Shown here: one piece after another, positions 8,400-17,665 of the stretch | Layout of the letters: each line of letters starts with the position of its first letter | How positions within the stretch are numbered: position 1 is the first letter of the stretch | DNA from: Brevundimonas sp. SH203 | Lineage (GTDB): Bacteria; Pseudomonadota; Alphaproteobacteria; Caulobacterales; Caulobacteraceae | Length of the DNA stretch: 64,000 bases | Direction: 5' to 3' | NCBI RefSeq assembly: GCF_002157625.1 | Contig: NZ_BDMM01000002.1 | Span: forward strand, 124,001-188,000 | Notes under the pieces: generated by a model | What the model was told of the DNA's origin: nothing | Databases searched by the model: none | Seen by the model: only the letters and a program-made list of their open reading frames with translations | Program-made: the position numbers and the translations under genes

Positions 8400-9890
8400 A
8401 TGATCGCCGTTCCCGGTTTCGAGGGCAGGCGGGTCGCGGTCTTCGGCCTGGGACGGTCGGGGATCACGGCCGCGCGCGCGCTTCATGCCGGGGGCGCCCT
8501 CCCGATCCTGTGGGACGACGGCGTGTCGGGCCGGATGCAGGCCGAGGCCGAGGGGTTTCAGGTCCAGGACCTGACCGCCGCCGACTGGTCCGGTTTCGCC
8601 GCCCTGGTCCTGTCGCCCGGCGCGCCCCTAACCCACCCGAAACCACATTGGACGGTCGAGCGGGCGCAGCAGGCGGGCGTGCCCGTCATCGGCGACGTCG
8701 AACTGTTCGCCCGCGCCCTGGCCGCCCGGCCAGCCGACCAGCGGCCACGCGTCGTCGCCATCACCGGCACCAACGGCAAGTCCACCACCACCGCCCTGAT
8801 CGGCTGGGTGCTGAAGTCCGCCGGCCTGACGGTCCACGTCGGCGGCAACATCGGCATCGGCGTCCTGGCCCTGCCCGAACCGACGCCCGACGCGGTCTAT
8901 GTGATCGAGGTCTCCAGCTATCAGCTGGACCTGACCACGACCTTCGCCCCCGACGTCGCCATCCTGACCAACATCAGCCCCGACCACCTGGACCGCCACG
9001 GCGGCATGGAGGGCTATGTGGCGGCCAAGCGCCGGATATTCGCCCATCAGGCGCCCGACGCGGTGGCGCTGATCGGCGTGGACGAGGATTGGGGGCAGGG
9101 GATCGCATCCGCACTGTCCCAGCGGGTGATCACCATCTCTTCCGCTCATCCCGGCGAAAGCCGGGACCCAGGGCTTTCGTCAGGACATGATGTGGGGGAT
9201 CACGACCTTTCCGCATCTCAACCCTTAGGTCGCCCAAAGGACTCGGTCCCGGCTTTCGCCGGGATGAGCGGTATTGAAGTCAGCGCCGGTCTCATACAGT
9301 CGCAAGGCGCGGTCCTCGCCGACCTGACCCCCGCCCGCTCTCTGCCCGGCCGGCACAACGCCCAGAACGCCGCCTTCGCCTATGCCGCCGCCCGCGCGCT
9401 GGGCGTCTCCCACGCCGCCGCCGTCAAGGGGCTGCTGACCTTCCCGGGCCTCGCCCACCGGATGGAGACGGTGGGGCGGGTCGGCGCCGTGCGCTTCGTC
9501 AACGATTCCAAGGCCACCAACGCCGACGCCGCGCGTCAGGCCCTGGCCGCCTATCCGTCCGTCTTCTGGATCGCCGGCGGCGTGCCCAAGGCGGGCGGCA
9601 TCGACGACCTGGCCGACCTGTTCCCGCGCGTGACCAAGGCCTATCTGATCGGCGATGCGGCCGACGCCTTCGCCGCGACCCTGGGCGACATTCCTCACGT
9701 CCTGTCCCGCACGCTGGACGCCGCCGTGACCGCCGCCGCGTCCGACGCCGCCGCCGCCGGGGGCGAGCAGATCGTCCTCCTGTCCCCCGCCTGCGCCAGT
9801 TTCGACCAGTTCGCCGATTTCGAGGCGCGGGGCGAGGCTTTCCGCGCCGCCGTGCTGACCCTGACCTCCGCCCCGGAGAGCGCCGCATGA
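8400..9890 (+). CDS. murD: UDP-MurNAc-L-alanine:D-glutamate ligase, carrying an internal palindromic-element insertion
   Basis: Cytoplasmic Mur ligase adding D-Glu as second stem residue. 496 aa, longer than the usual 440-470. N-terminal FGLGRSG dinucleotide-fold motif (15-21), ATP loop TGTNGKST at 122-129, EVSSYQLD, the ILTNISPDHLDRHG motif, and C-terminal NDSKATNADA. Residues about 248-291 (AHPGESRDP to AFAGMSG) do not look like MurD and are encoded by a 130-bp inverted-repeat element (9142-9271) that keeps the frame open. ATG 8400 has GGAG 7 nt upstream. The stop overlaps ftsW by 4 nt. Probably functional, since no second murD is seen here. Confidence 0.94.
   Translation: MIAVPGFEGRRVAVFGLGRSGITAARALHAGGALPILWDDGVSGRMQAEAEGFQVQDLTAADWSGFAALVLSPGAPLTHPKPHWTVERAQQAGVPVIGDVELFARALAARPADQRPRVVAITGTNGKSTTTALIGWVLKSAGLTVHVGGNIGIGVLALPEPTPDAVYVIEVSSYQLDLTTTFAPDVAILTNISPDHLDRHGGMEGYVAAKRRIFAHQAPDAVALIGVDEDWGQGIASALSQRVITISSAHPGESRDPGLSSGHDVGDHDLSASQPLGRPKDSVPAFAGMSGIEVSAGLIQSQGAVLADLTPARSLPGRHNAQNAAFAYAAARALGVSHAAAVKGLLTFPGLAHRMETVGRVGAVRFVNDSKATNADAARQALAAYPSVFWIAGGVPKAGGIDDLADLFPRVTKAYLIGDAADAFAATLGDIPHVLSRTLDAAVTAAASDAAAAGGEQIVLLSPACASFDQFADFEARGEAFRAAVLTLTSAPESAA
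9142..9271. repeat. palindromic element inserted in frame within murD
   Basis: The arms 9142-9168 and 9245-9271 are perfect 27-bp reverse complements flanking 76 bp. Inside each arm CCCGGC and GCCGGG enclose a GAAA tetraloop (or its complement). It differs in sequence from the repeat at 8281-8389, so a second repeat family is present. Read as protein it gives HPGESRDP at the left arm and VPAFAGMS at the right arm, with no stop codon in the murD frame. In concept it resembles the palindromic elements found inside Rickettsia genes; a direct relation is not claimed. Confidence 0.9.
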
Positions 9891-11062
9891 GCGCCCCTTA
9901 CACCCCCGCCTTCTCCCGCAACGACCAGAGCCTGATCGCGCGCTGGTTCTGGACCGTGGATCGCGGCCTGCTGGGCGCGGCCCTGGCCCTGATGGCGCTG
10001 GGCGTCTCGCTCAGCTTCGCCTCCAGCCCTGCCGCCATCCTGGCCGATGAATCGATCACCGACCCCTTCCACTATTCCTGGCGGATGATGGTCTTCGCCG
10101 GCGTCGGCCTGACGGTCATGCTGACCACCTCTCTGATGTCGCCGCGCGGGGTGCGCCGGATCGCGGTCCTGGCCCTGTTCGGCGCCATCGTGGTCATGGC
10201 GGCCCTGCCCTTCATCGGCGACACGGTGAAGGGCGCCGCGCGCTGGGTGAACCTGGGACCGTTCAGCCTGCAACCGTCCGAGTTCGCCAAGCCCGGCCTG
10301 ATCGTCTTCGCCGCCTGGATGTTCGCCGAGGCGCAGAAGGGCCAGGGCGTGCCCGGCGTCACCATCGCCTTCGGCCTCTACGCCCTGACCGTCTGTCTCT
10401 TGCTGATCCAGCCGGACATCGGCCAGACGCTTCTGATCACCACCACCTTCATGGCCGTCTTCTTCATGGCGGGGGTGCCGTTCAAATGGATGGCGGTGCT
10501 GGCCAGCCTGGGCATGGCGGGGCTGGTGTCGCTGTATTTCGTGTTCGGCCATATGCGCGACCGTCTCAGCCGCTTCTTCTCGCCCGAGACGACCGACACC
10601 CACCAGATCGACAGCGCGTCCCAGGCCATTCGCGCCGGCGGCCTGCTGGGGCGCGGGGTGGGCGAGGGGGTGATGAAGCGCCACGTCCCCGACCTGCACA
10701 CCGACTTCATCTATTCGGTCGGCGCCGAGGAGTTCGGCCTGGTCCTCAGCCTGATCATGATCGGCCTCTACGCCTTCATCGTCGTGCGCGGGATGCGCCG
10801 GGCCATGAAGCTGACCGACCCGTTCGAACAGACGGCGGCGGCGGGCCTGTTCATGCTGATTGGCCTTCAGGCCTGCATCAACGTCGCGGTGAACCTGAAC
10901 CTGATCCCGACCAAGGGCATGACCCTGCCGTTCATCAGCTACGGCGGCTCGTCCATGCTGGCCATGGGCCTGACCATGGGGTTTGCGCTGGCCCTGACCC
11001 GCCGCCGCCCCGGCGCCTACGAACCGGGCGCCAGTCTGACGATGGGCCGGCGGTTGATCTGA
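9887..11062 (+). CDS. ftsW: septal peptidoglycan polymerase FtsW (SEDS family)
   Basis: Inner-membrane SEDS glycosyltransferase that polymerises lipid II at the septum together with FtsI. 391 aa with about ten membrane segments. Family signatures: KGAARWVNLGPFSLQPSEFAK in the middle, QPDIGQTLLI, and the C-terminal IPTKGMTLPFISYGGSSM. The ATG at 9887 overlaps the murD stop (ATGA). No overlap downstream: 482 bp of repeat-rich DNA follow before murG. Confidence 0.96.
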   Translation: MSAPYTPAFSRNDQSLIARWFWTVDRGLLGAALALMALGVSLSFASSPAAILADESITDPFHYSWRMMVFAGVGLTVMLTTSLMSPRGVRRIAVLALFGAIVVMAALPFIGDTVKGAARWVNLGPFSLQPSEFAKPGLIVFAAWMFAEAQKGQGVPGVTIAFGLYALTVCLLLIQPDIGQTLLITTTFMAVFFMAGVPFKWMAVLASLGMAGLVSLYFVFGHMRDRLSRFFSPETTDTHQIDSASQAIRAGGLLGRGVGEGVMKRHVPDLHTDFIYSVGAEEFGLVLSLIMIGLYAFIVVRGMRRAMKLTDPFEQTAAAGLFMLIGLQACINVAVNLNLIPTKGMTLPFISYGGSSMLAMGLTMGFALALTRRRPGAYEPGASLTMGRRLI

Positions 11063-11098
11063 GTTTGGTCATCCTCGGGCGGCGTGGTCCAGACGAGG

Positions 11099-11285
11099 GT
11101 TCATCACAACGGGCACGGCGAGGTCACAACGAACACGACGGGACCGTGCCGGGCCAGAAAATCTTGACCGCCTGCGGCGCGGCGAAGCCGCAGATCGATC
11201 AACGTCCTGGGTATCGCGCGGGTCGCCGACACGCATTCGGTCTCGTCGTGTCCTTTGTGACCTCGCCGTGCCCGTTGTGACGAAC
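11099..11285. repeat. 47-bp inverted repeat element (MITE-like)
   Basis: Arms 11099-11145 and 11239-11285 match as reverse complements at 43 of 47 positions, counted by hand, around a 93-bp centre. The shared core GAGGTCACAACGAACACGAC in the left arm recurs inverted in the right arm with two changes. Neither arm resembles the two repeats near murD. No transposase is encoded. It could be a non-autonomous transposable element or a long transcript stem-loop; which one is not decidable here. Confidence 0.8.
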
Positions 11286-11438
11286 CTTTTCAGGACTTCA
11301 CCTCCCCAGCCAGCGCTTTCCGCCCAGGACACCCCAGCGATTTCAGTCGCCTGACGCCGACCAGCGACCGTCTCCTGCCCATCCCCCGAAACCGTGCGAT
11401 CCTGCGGCCGATCCCTTCCGCCTCGACCGCCCATCCCC

Positions 11439-11519
11439 GATTTCAGACGAATTGCACTATTCAGACGGTGTTTTTCACGACCCGCCGTCTGGATTTCAGA
11501 CGAAGTACACTATTCAGAC
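11439..11519. repeat. tandem 28-bp direct repeat upstream of murG
   Basis: Copies at 11439-11466 and 11492-11519 share 26 of 28 bases: GATTTCAGACGAA, two variable positions, then CACTATTCAGAC. The period is 53 bp, close to five helical turns, so both copies face the same side of the DNA. Between them CAGACGG (11462-11468) and CCGTCTG (11485-11491) form a 7-bp inverted repeat. The second copy ends 25 bp before the murG start. A pair of regulator-binding sites is a reasonable guess; no known consensus is matched. Confidence 0.7.
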
Positions 11520-11544
11520 TCTCTTTTTTCGGAGCGCCCGCCCC

Positions 11545-12636
11545 ATGTCCAAGCTCTGCGTCGTCGCCGCCGGCGGCACCGGCGGCCATATGTTCCCGGC
11601 CGAGGCCCTGGCGCGCGAGATGGCGGCGCGGGGCTGGCGGGTGGTGCTGGCCACCGACCATCGCGGCGAGCAATACGCCCAGGGCTTTCCCGCCGAGGAA
11701 CGGCTGGCGCTGGACGCCGCCACCGGCTTCGGCCCGCTGGGTCTGGTCAAGGCGGGCGTCGCCATCTTCAAGGGGGTGATGCAGGCCAGGGACGCCTTCG
11801 ACCGGCTGGGCGCCGATGTGGTGGTGGGCTTCGGCGGCTATCCGTCCGCCCCGGCCCTGGTCGCCGCCGTCACGTCGCGGCGCCCGACCGTGATCCATGA
11901 GCAGAACGCGGTCCTGGGCCGCACCAACCGCATCCTGGCCCCCTATGTGAACCAGGTCGCGTCGTCCTTCCCCACGCTGGAGCGGGCGCCGGCCAGGGTG
12001 CAGGGCCGGTCCCATGTCGTCGGCTCGCCGGTGCGGGCCGAAATCCGCGCCCTGTTCGACCGCCCTTACGTCGCCCCGACTACAGACGCACCCGTCCACG
12101 TGCTGGTCACGGGCGGCAGCCAGGGCGCGCGCATCCTGTCCGAGACCACGCCCCGCGCGCTTGCCGCCCTGCCGGAACCCCTGCGCCGTCGCCTGAAGGT
12201 GCAGCAGCAGTCGCGCCCTGAAACGCTGGACGCCGCCCGCCAGATCTATCTGGACGCGGGGATCGAGGCCGAGGTCGCCCCCTTCTTCCGCGACATGGCC
12301 CAGCGCCTGTCCACGGCCCATCTGGTCGTCGGCCGCTCCGGCGCCTCGACCTGCGCCGAACTGGCGGTCGCGGCCCTGCCGTCCGTCCTGATCCCGCTGA
12401 AGATCGCCACTGACGACCACCAGCGCCTGAACGCCAGGGCCCTGACCGACGCCGGCGCCGCCGAGGTGATCCTGGAGGACGATCTGACGGTGGACCGCCT
12501 GTCCTCTACCCTGGCCGCCGTCCTGTCCGACCCCCAGCGCCTGTCGGCCATGTCCGCCGCCGCCCGCAGCGTCGCCATCCCCGACGCCGCCCAACGCCTG
12601 GCCGACCTGACCGAGGCGACGGCGGGGCGCACCTAG
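11545..12636 (+). CDS. murG: UDP-GlcNAc:lipid I GlcNAc transferase
   Basis: Peripheral inner-membrane GT-B glycosyltransferase converting lipid I to lipid II. 363 aa. The glycine-rich loop GGTGGH is at 10-15 (start MSKLCVVAAGGTGGHMFPA), with a second loop VTGGSQGAR at the start of the C-terminal domain. The conserved HEQNAVLGRTNR and the donor-site stretch GRSGASTCAELAVA are present. ATG 11545 has GGAG at 11531-11534. Unlike its dcw neighbours upstream it does not overlap the preceding gene, and murC lies 13 kb downstream. Confidence 0.95.
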   Translation: MSKLCVVAAGGTGGHMFPAEALAREMAARGWRVVLATDHRGEQYAQGFPAEERLALDAATGFGPLGLVKAGVAIFKGVMQARDAFDRLGADVVVGFGGYPSAPALVAAVTSRRPTVIHEQNAVLGRTNRILAPYVNQVASSFPTLERAPARVQGRSHVVGSPVRAEIRALFDRPYVAPTTDAPVHVLVTGGSQGARILSETTPRALAALPEPLRRRLKVQQQSRPETLDAARQIYLDAGIEAEVAPFFRDMAQRLSTAHLVVGRSGASTCAELAVAALPSVLIPLKIATDDHQRLNARALTDAGAAEVILEDDLTVDRLSSTLAAVLSDPQRLSAMSAAARSVAIPDAAQRLADLTEATAGRT

Positions 12637-12641
12637 GACGT

Positions 12642-12665
12642 CTCCCTCCCCGAACGGGGAGGGAG
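12642..12665 (+). terminator. perfect hairpin after murG, terminator-like
   Basis: CTCCCTCCCCG and CGGGGAGGGAG are perfect complements around AA, only 5 nt after the murG stop. No T-tract follows, so it is either a factor-independent terminator of the T-poor kind common in GC-rich genomes, or an mRNA-stabilising stem. It would end the first dcw segment. Confidence 0.5.
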
Positions 12666-12703
12666 AATGACAACCCGCCTTCCCCTGATGCGTTAGCTCC
12701 GCC

Positions 12704-13837
12704 ATGCCGCCCGAGATCATCGCCCTGACCCGCCAAGTCCGCGCCCTGTGGCATCGGTTCGACTGGCTGCCCGAATGGGCCGTCACCGGCCTGGTGCTGC
12801 TGGTCTTCGTCGGCGGGGGTTGGCTGACGCACAAGATCGCCTTCGCCATCCTGCGCCGCGTGGTCAGGTCCAGGGACGTCTTCTGGCGCGGCGTGGTCGA
12901 GCGGGCGCGGATCAAGCTGCGCGTGTTGATCATCATCATCGGCGTCGGCATCGGCGTGACCGTCTCGCCGATGGCCCCGGAACCCTCGGCGGACATTCGT
13001 TCGGTGCTGCTGTTCCTGTTCATCCTGACGCTGGGCTGGCTGGCGTCGGGGGTGCTGGACATGTGGTCGGTCATGCACCTGAAGCGGTACAATATCGCCG
13101 TCGAGGACAATCTGCTGGCCCGCAAACACCTGACCCAGACCCGCATCCTGCAGCGGGTGGCCAAGGTGATCCTGTTCATCGTCACGGTCGGCCTGGCCCT
13201 GATGACCATTTCCGGCTTCCGCCAGTGGGGCGTCAGCCTGCTGGCCTCGGCCGGCGTCGTCGGCATCATCGCCGGTCTGGCGTTACAGCCCATCCTGACC
13301 AATATGGTCGCCGGCATCCAGATCGCCCTGACCCAGCCGATCCGCATCGACGACGCCGTCATCGTCGAGAAGGAGTGGGGCAATGTGGAGGAGATCACCG
13401 CGACCTATGTGGTGGTCAAGCTGTGGGACTGGCGCCGGATGGTGCTGCCCCTGTCCTATTTCATCACCACGCCCTTCCAGAACTGGACGCGCGAGAACGC
13501 CCGCCTGATCGGCGTGGCCTTCTTCTACGTCGATTACGAGGCGCCGATCGACCGGCTGCGCACCGCCTTCGAGGGCATCGTCAGGGCGTCCAGCCACTGG
13601 GACGGCGACGTCCAGGTGATGCAGGTCACGGACATCACCGAGCGCGTTCTTCAGGTCCGCTGCCTGGCCAGCGCCCGCTCCGCCGGCGTCGCCTTCGACC
13701 TGCGCTGCGAGATCCGCGAGAAACTGATGGCCTTCATGCGCGACGAGTGCCGCGAAGCCCTGCCGCGCGACCGCATCGAGTGGCCGCAAGGGTCCGACAA
13801 GGGGATCAGTCCGCCAGAGCCGCCTGTCCTCGCCTGA
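12704..13837 (+). CDS. MscS-family mechanosensitive ion channel
   Basis: Probable small-conductance mechanosensitive channel of the inner membrane, opening under hypo-osmotic stress. 377 aa. Membrane segments at about 27-46, 73-90, 98-118, 150-175 and a pore-lining helix at about 178-205 rich in Gly/Ala (SAGVVGIIAGLALQPILTNM). This is followed by the beta-domain signature QPIRIDDAVIVEKEWGNVEEI, typical of MscS. There is no periplasmic extension, so it is a mid-size member. The 3' end overlaps the convergent gene below by 32 nt. The exact subfamily is not assigned. Confidence 0.88.
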   Translation: MPPEIIALTRQVRALWHRFDWLPEWAVTGLVLLVFVGGGWLTHKIAFAILRRVVRSRDVFWRGVVERARIKLRVLIIIIGVGIGVTVSPMAPEPSADIRSVLLFLFILTLGWLASGVLDMWSVMHLKRYNIAVEDNLLARKHLTQTRILQRVAKVILFIVTVGLALMTISGFRQWGVSLLASAGVVGIIAGLALQPILTNMVAGIQIALTQPIRIDDAVIVEKEWGNVEEITATYVVVKLWDWRRMVLPLSYFITTPFQNWTRENARLIGVAFFYVDYEAPIDRLRTAFEGIVRASSHWDGDVQVMQVTDITERVLQVRCLASARSAGVAFDLRCEIREKLMAFMRDECREALPRDRIEWPQGSDKGISPPEPPVLA

Positions 13838-14219
13838 TCGCCTGATCCAGCGTCAGGCTCTCAGCGGGCCGGTCGGAAGCGCAGGCGATGGCCAGCAGTT
13901 CCGCCGCGTCTCCGCCCGGCGCGGCGTCATAGGCCGGGGCCTGGTCGGGCGTGGCGGGCCCCTCGGTTCCGTCGGCGCGCAGGGAGGCGAAATCCAACCG
14001 ATCCGCCGTCCGCGCCCGACAGTCGAACGCCCACCGCGACCAGCCGCCGACATAGACCACGTCCCCGACCTTGAAGCCGCTCTCCGTCACCTGCAGCTCG
14101 CGCATCCGCGCGGTGTCGCCGTCGCGTTCGATGGAGGCCACGTCAGCGTAGATGGCGAACCGCCCCACGCCGGTCGGGACGAGGGCGGGGTCGCTCAGGG
14201 CCAGCAGCACGGCGATCAT
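13806..14219 (-). CDS. uncharacterised protein, possibly surface-adhesin-E-like
   Basis: 137 aa. A short hydrophobic N-terminus ([14 protein letters not shown]) could be a weak or partial export signal. The central pattern [19 protein letters not shown] ... [16 protein letters not shown] (Y-x-D-x3-I-x-R plus a single conserved-looking Cys) is reminiscent of the small surface-adhesin E family, but the match is only by eye. The ATG overlaps the smc stop by 4 nt, so it is the last gene of the minus-strand dciA-dsb-dsb-smc run. It overlaps the MscS gene end by 32 nt. Function unknown. Confidence 0.65.
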   Translation of the reverse strand: MIAVLLALSDPALVPTGVGRFAIYADVASIERDGDTARMRELQVTESGFKVGDVVYVGGWSRWAFDCRARTADRLDFASLRADGTEGPATPDQAPAYDAAPGGDAAELLAIACASDRPAESLTLDQAIRRGQAALAD

Positions 14220-17200
14220 GCGACCAGGGTCTCCGCCTGATGCAGGTCCACGCTGACCAGCTGGCTCATGCCGCGTTCGGGCATGGTGACGCCGTACAGG
14301 CGGTCCATCCGGCTCATGGTCACGGGGTTGTGGGTGATGACGATGAAGCGGGTGTCGGTGCGGCTGCGCATCTCATGCAGCATCCGGCAGAAGCGGTCGA
14401 CGTTGGCGTCGTCCAGCGGGGCGTCCACCTCGTCCAGCACGCAGACCGGCGCGGGGTTGGCCAGGAAGACGCCGAAGATCAGGGCCGCCGCCGTCAGGGC
14501 CTGTTCGCCGCCCGACATCAGGCTCATGACCGACAGCCGCTTGCCGGGCGGGCAGGCGTAGATTTCCAGCCCCGCCTCCAGCGGATCGTCCGACTCGACC
14601 AGTTTCAGCTCGGCCTGACCGCCGCCGAACAGGGCCTCGAACAGGGTCTTGAAGTTGGTGTTGATGACGTCGAAGGCGGCGACCAGCCGCTCGCGCCCCT
14701 CGGCATTCAGCTCGTCGATGCCGTCGCGCAGCTTGGCGATCGCCTGGGTCAGGTCGATGCGCTCGGACTTCATGCTGTTCAGCCGCTCGCCGTATTCGAC
14801 CGCCTCATCCTCGGCGCGCAGGTTGACGGCGCCCAGGGCCTCGCGCTCGCGCTCCAGGCCGAACAGCAGGCTCTCGGCCCCGGCGGCGTCGGGCGGGCGG
14901 GCGATGGCGTCGTCGGTCAGCTTCTGGCCCAGCTCCTGCGGCGACATCTGCGCCGTCTCGCGCAAGGTGGCCTCGGCCTCGGTCAGCTTCTCAGCGGCGG
15001 CTTCGGCGCGGGCGGCCAGACCGGCGCGGGCCTCGCGGGCCTGAGCGGCGGCGGCGTCGGCGGCGCGGCTGGCGCGGTCGGCCTCGCCCGCCGCCGTGTC
15101 GGCCGTCGCCATGGCGTCGGACGCGGCCTGTTTGCGCTGTTCGGCGGCGGTCAGCGTATCCAGCAGCTTGCCGCGCTGTTCGGCGAAGCCCTGGGGCGCG
15201 ACCTCGGCCTGTTTCAGCAGGGCGGCGGTCTTGTCGGCGTCCGTGGCCAGGGCGGCGAGGCGGGCCGCGCTGTCCTTCGACCGGCTGACCCAGCCGTCGC
15301 GAGCGCGGGTCAGGCCGCCCAGCCGCTGCTCGCGCCCCTGACGGTCGCGGGCCTCGGCGTCGCGGTCGGAACGGGCGGTCTGGGCGGCGGCGCGGGCCGT
15401 GTCGGCGGCGGCGCGGGCGGCGGTCAGTTCCTCGCGCAGACCGGCGACAGTTTCGGACGGGGCGTCGGCGGTCAGGGCGGCGTCCAGCGCGGCCCTGGCC
15501 TCGGCGACCTCGGCCTCCAGCCGGGTCACGGTGTCGTCCAGCGCCTGGGCGCGGGCCTCGCGCCGGGCCTGTTCGCGGGCCAGATTCTCGACCCGGTCGC
15601 GGGCGCCCGTCACGGCCTTGTCGGCGGCGAAGGGTTTCAGGCGGGCGGCCTTCACTTCGTCCTCGGCGGCGCGGAAGGCCTCGGTGGCGGACTTCTGGGC
15701 CGTCTGCGCCTGATCCAGCGCGGGCTTGCCCTTGTCGATCTCGGCCTCCAGCTCGGCCAGCCGTGTGCGCTGGGCCAGACGGACGGCGGCGGGGCGGGGC
15801 GCCTCGGCGCGGCTGACGAAGCCGTCCCAGCGATAGAGGTCGCCCTCGGTCGTCACCAGGCGGGCGCCTGGAGGCAGAACCAGAGCCAGCCGGGCCGCCT
15901 CGGTCTTCGGCGCGACGCCGCATAGGGCGAGACGGGCGGTCAGTTGATCCGGCGCCTGCACATGGGCCGACAGGGGCGTGACGCCGTCGGGCCATGTCGG
16001 AACCGACGCCTCAGCCCCACCCCAATAGGCGGCGGCGCGGGCGTCCAGCGCCGCGTCCAGATCGTCGCCCAGGGCGGCGGCCAGAGCGGCCTCATACCCC
16101 TTGTCGGCGCGCACCTTGTCCAGCGCTGGCGGATGGTCGCGCTTGCCCGTGACCAGCAGCTGGGCCAGGCCCCGCGCCTCGGTCTGGAGCCGCCCCAGCT
16201 TGTCCTCGGCCGTGCGGGCGGCGGTGCGCGCCTCCTGTTCCGCGCGGGCCCGTTCGCCGCGTTTGGCCTCGGCGGCCTCGACCGCTTCACGGGCGGCGGC
16301 CAGATCGGCCTGGGCGGTCTCCAGCGCCTGACGCGCGGCCTCCAGCTCGGGCGTCTCCAGCGGGCCCAGCGCCTCGCGTTCACGCCGGGCCTGATCGAAC
16401 TGGCCGGTCACGCGCGACAGCCGGGCCTCGGCGTCGCGCTTTCGGGCCGTCTCGGCGGCGGCGCGGGCCTCGACGGCGGCCAGCGTCCCGGCCAGACGTT
16501 CCACCTCGGCGTCGGCGGCCTTGCGCGCGTCCTCGGCGGCTTGCAGCGCCTTGTCCAGTTCGGGGCCGCGTTCGGGGGCGGCGGCGATCTCGGCCTTCAG
16601 CCGGGTCAGTTCGTGGTCCAGCCGGTCCAGTTCGCGCCGGGCGTCGGCGGCCATGGCGTCCTCACGCGCGGCGTCGGCGGCGATTCGGGCGCCCTCGGCC
16701 TTCAGCCGGTCCACCTCGGCGCGGGTGGCCTGTTCGGCCATGTCCAGCCGGTCGCGTTCCAGGCTGGCGCGGTGCAGCAGGGCGGAGGCGACGGCGTCCT
16801 CCTCCCGCGCAGGCTTCAACGCTTCCTGAGCGGCGAGGGCGGCGGTCTGGGCGGCGGCGGCGGCGGTCGTGGTTTCGGCGACGGCGGCGTCGGCCGCGCG
16901 CAGTTCGGCGGCGGCGGCCTCTGCGGCTAAACGCGCGTCGTTCCAGCGGACGAACAGCAGGGCGGCCTGCAGGGCGCGGATCTCGGCCGAGATCTTCTTG
17001 TATTTCTCGGCCTGACGGGCCTCGCGCTTCAGCCGGTTCAGCGCCGTCTCCAGCTCGCGGCCGATGTCGTCCAGCCGGTCCAGATTGGTCTCGGCCGCCT
17101 TCAGCCGCAGTTCGGCCTCGTGCCGACGAGTATGCAGGCCCGCGACCCCGCCCGCCTCTTCCAGAATGCGGCGGCGGTTCTGGGGCTTGGCGGCGATCAG

Positions 17201-17653
17201 TTCGGAAATCTGGCCCTGACGCACTAGGGCGGGGGAGTTGGCGCCGGTCGAGGCGTCGGCGAACAGCAGCTGGACGTCGCGGGCCCGCACCTCCTTGCCG
17301 TTGATGCGATAGGTCGAACCCTGGCCCCGGTCGATGCGGCGCGACACCTCCAGCACCGGACTGTCGGTGAAGGGCTGGGGCGCGCGGCGCTGGGCGTTGT
17401 CGATGGTCAGCTGGACTTCGGCGTGGCTGCGCGGGGGACGACCGGCGGCGCCGGCGAAGATCACGTCGTCCATGCCCTGGCCGCGCATGGCCTTGGCCGA
17501 GTTGGCGCCCATGACCCAGCGCAGGCTTTCCAGCACGTTGGACTTGCCGCAGCCGTTCGGGCCGACGATGCCGGTCAGGCCGGATTCGATCTGGACCTCC
17601 GCCGCATCGACGAAGGACTTGAAGCCGACCAGCCGGAGCCGCTGGAACTGCAT
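14216..17653 (-). CDS. smc: chromosome segregation ATPase SMC
   Basis: Structural maintenance of chromosomes protein that, with ScpA and ScpB, compacts and segregates DNA. 1145 aa, normal length. Walker [10 protein letters not shown] at 31-39. Two long Ala/Glu/Arg-rich coiled coils (about 170-490 and 640-970) flank a hinge with [19 protein letters not shown]. The C-terminal ABC signature [10 protein letters not shown] and Walker [14 protein letters not shown] are intact. It starts 12 nt after the upstream thioredoxin gene and its stop overlaps the small gene downstream. The coding strand is extremely repetitive in codons (GCG, GAG, CGC), giving many antisense reading frames. Confidence 0.96.
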   Translation of the reverse strand: MQFQRLRLVGFKSFVDAAEVQIESGLTGIVGPNGCGKSNVLESLRWVMGANSAKAMRGQGMDDVIFAGAAGRPPRSHAEVQLTIDNAQRRAPQPFTDSPVLEVSRRIDRGQGSTYRINGKEVRARDVQLLFADASTGANSPALVRQGQISELIAAKPQNRRRILEEAGGVAGLHTRRHEAELRLKAAETNLDRLDDIGRELETALNRLKREARQAEKYKKISAEIRALQAALLFVRWNDARLAAEAAAAELRAADAAVAETTTAAAAAQTAALAAQEALKPAREEDAVASALLHRASLERDRLDMAEQATRAEVDRLKAEGARIAADAAREDAMAADARRELDRLDHELTRLKAEIAAAPERGPELDKALQAAEDARKAADAEVERLAGTLAAVEARAAAETARKRDAEARLSRVTGQFDQARREREALGPLETPELEAARQALETAQADLAAAREAVEAAEAKRGERARAEQEARTAARTAEDKLGRLQTEARGLAQLLVTGKRDHPPALDKVRADKGYEAALAAALGDDLDAALDARAAAYWGGAEASVPTWPDGVTPLSAHVQAPDQLTARLALCGVAPKTEAARLALVLPPGARLVTTEGDLYRWDGFVSRAEAPRPAAVRLAQRTRLAELEAEIDKGKPALDQAQTAQKSATEAFRAAEDEVKAARLKPFAADKAVTGARDRVENLAREQARREARAQALDDTVTRLEAEVAEARAALDAALTADAPSETVAGLREELTAARAAADTARAAAQTARSDRDAEARDRQGREQRLGGLTRARDGWVSRSKDSAARLAALATDADKTAALLKQAEVAPQGFAEQRGKLLDTLTAAEQRKQAASDAMATADTAAGEADRASRAADAAAAQAREARAGLAARAEAAAEKLTEAEATLRETAQMSPQELGQKLTDDAIARPPDAAGAESLLFGLEREREALGAVNLRAEDEAVEYGERLNSMKSERIDLTQAIAKLRDGIDELNAEGRERLVAAFDVINTNFKTLFEALFGGGQAELKLVESDDPLEAGLEIYACPPGKRLSVMSLMSGGEQALTAAALIFGVFLANPAPVCVLDEVDAPLDDANVDRFCRMLHEMRSRTDTRFIVITHNPVTMSRMDRLYGVTMPERGMSQLVSVDLHQAETLVA

Positions 17654-17665
17654 CGGCCTAGTCGA

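Larger units (their letters stand above)
11063..11544. other. 482-bp repeat-rich gap between ftsW and murG
   Basis: No convincing gene. It contains, in order, GTCATCCTCGGG at about 11068-11079, which matches the start of the 8281 repeat arm and may be a remnant; the large inverted repeat 11099-11285; a C-rich stretch 11286-11438 with nothing recognised; and the direct repeat 11439-11519 just before murG. An in-frame extension of murG back to 11452 runs through the direct repeat and is not taken as coding. Confidence 0.7.

Noticed and set aside
11461..13398. 645-aa minus-strand reading frame opposite murG and mscS
   Set aside because: Shadow of high-GC coding on the other strand; murG and MscS motifs are clear on the plus strand.
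14240..15925. 561-aa plus-strand reading frame opposite smc
   Set aside because: Gly/Gln-rich composition from reading Ala/Glu-rich smc codons backwards; smc motifs are unequivocal.
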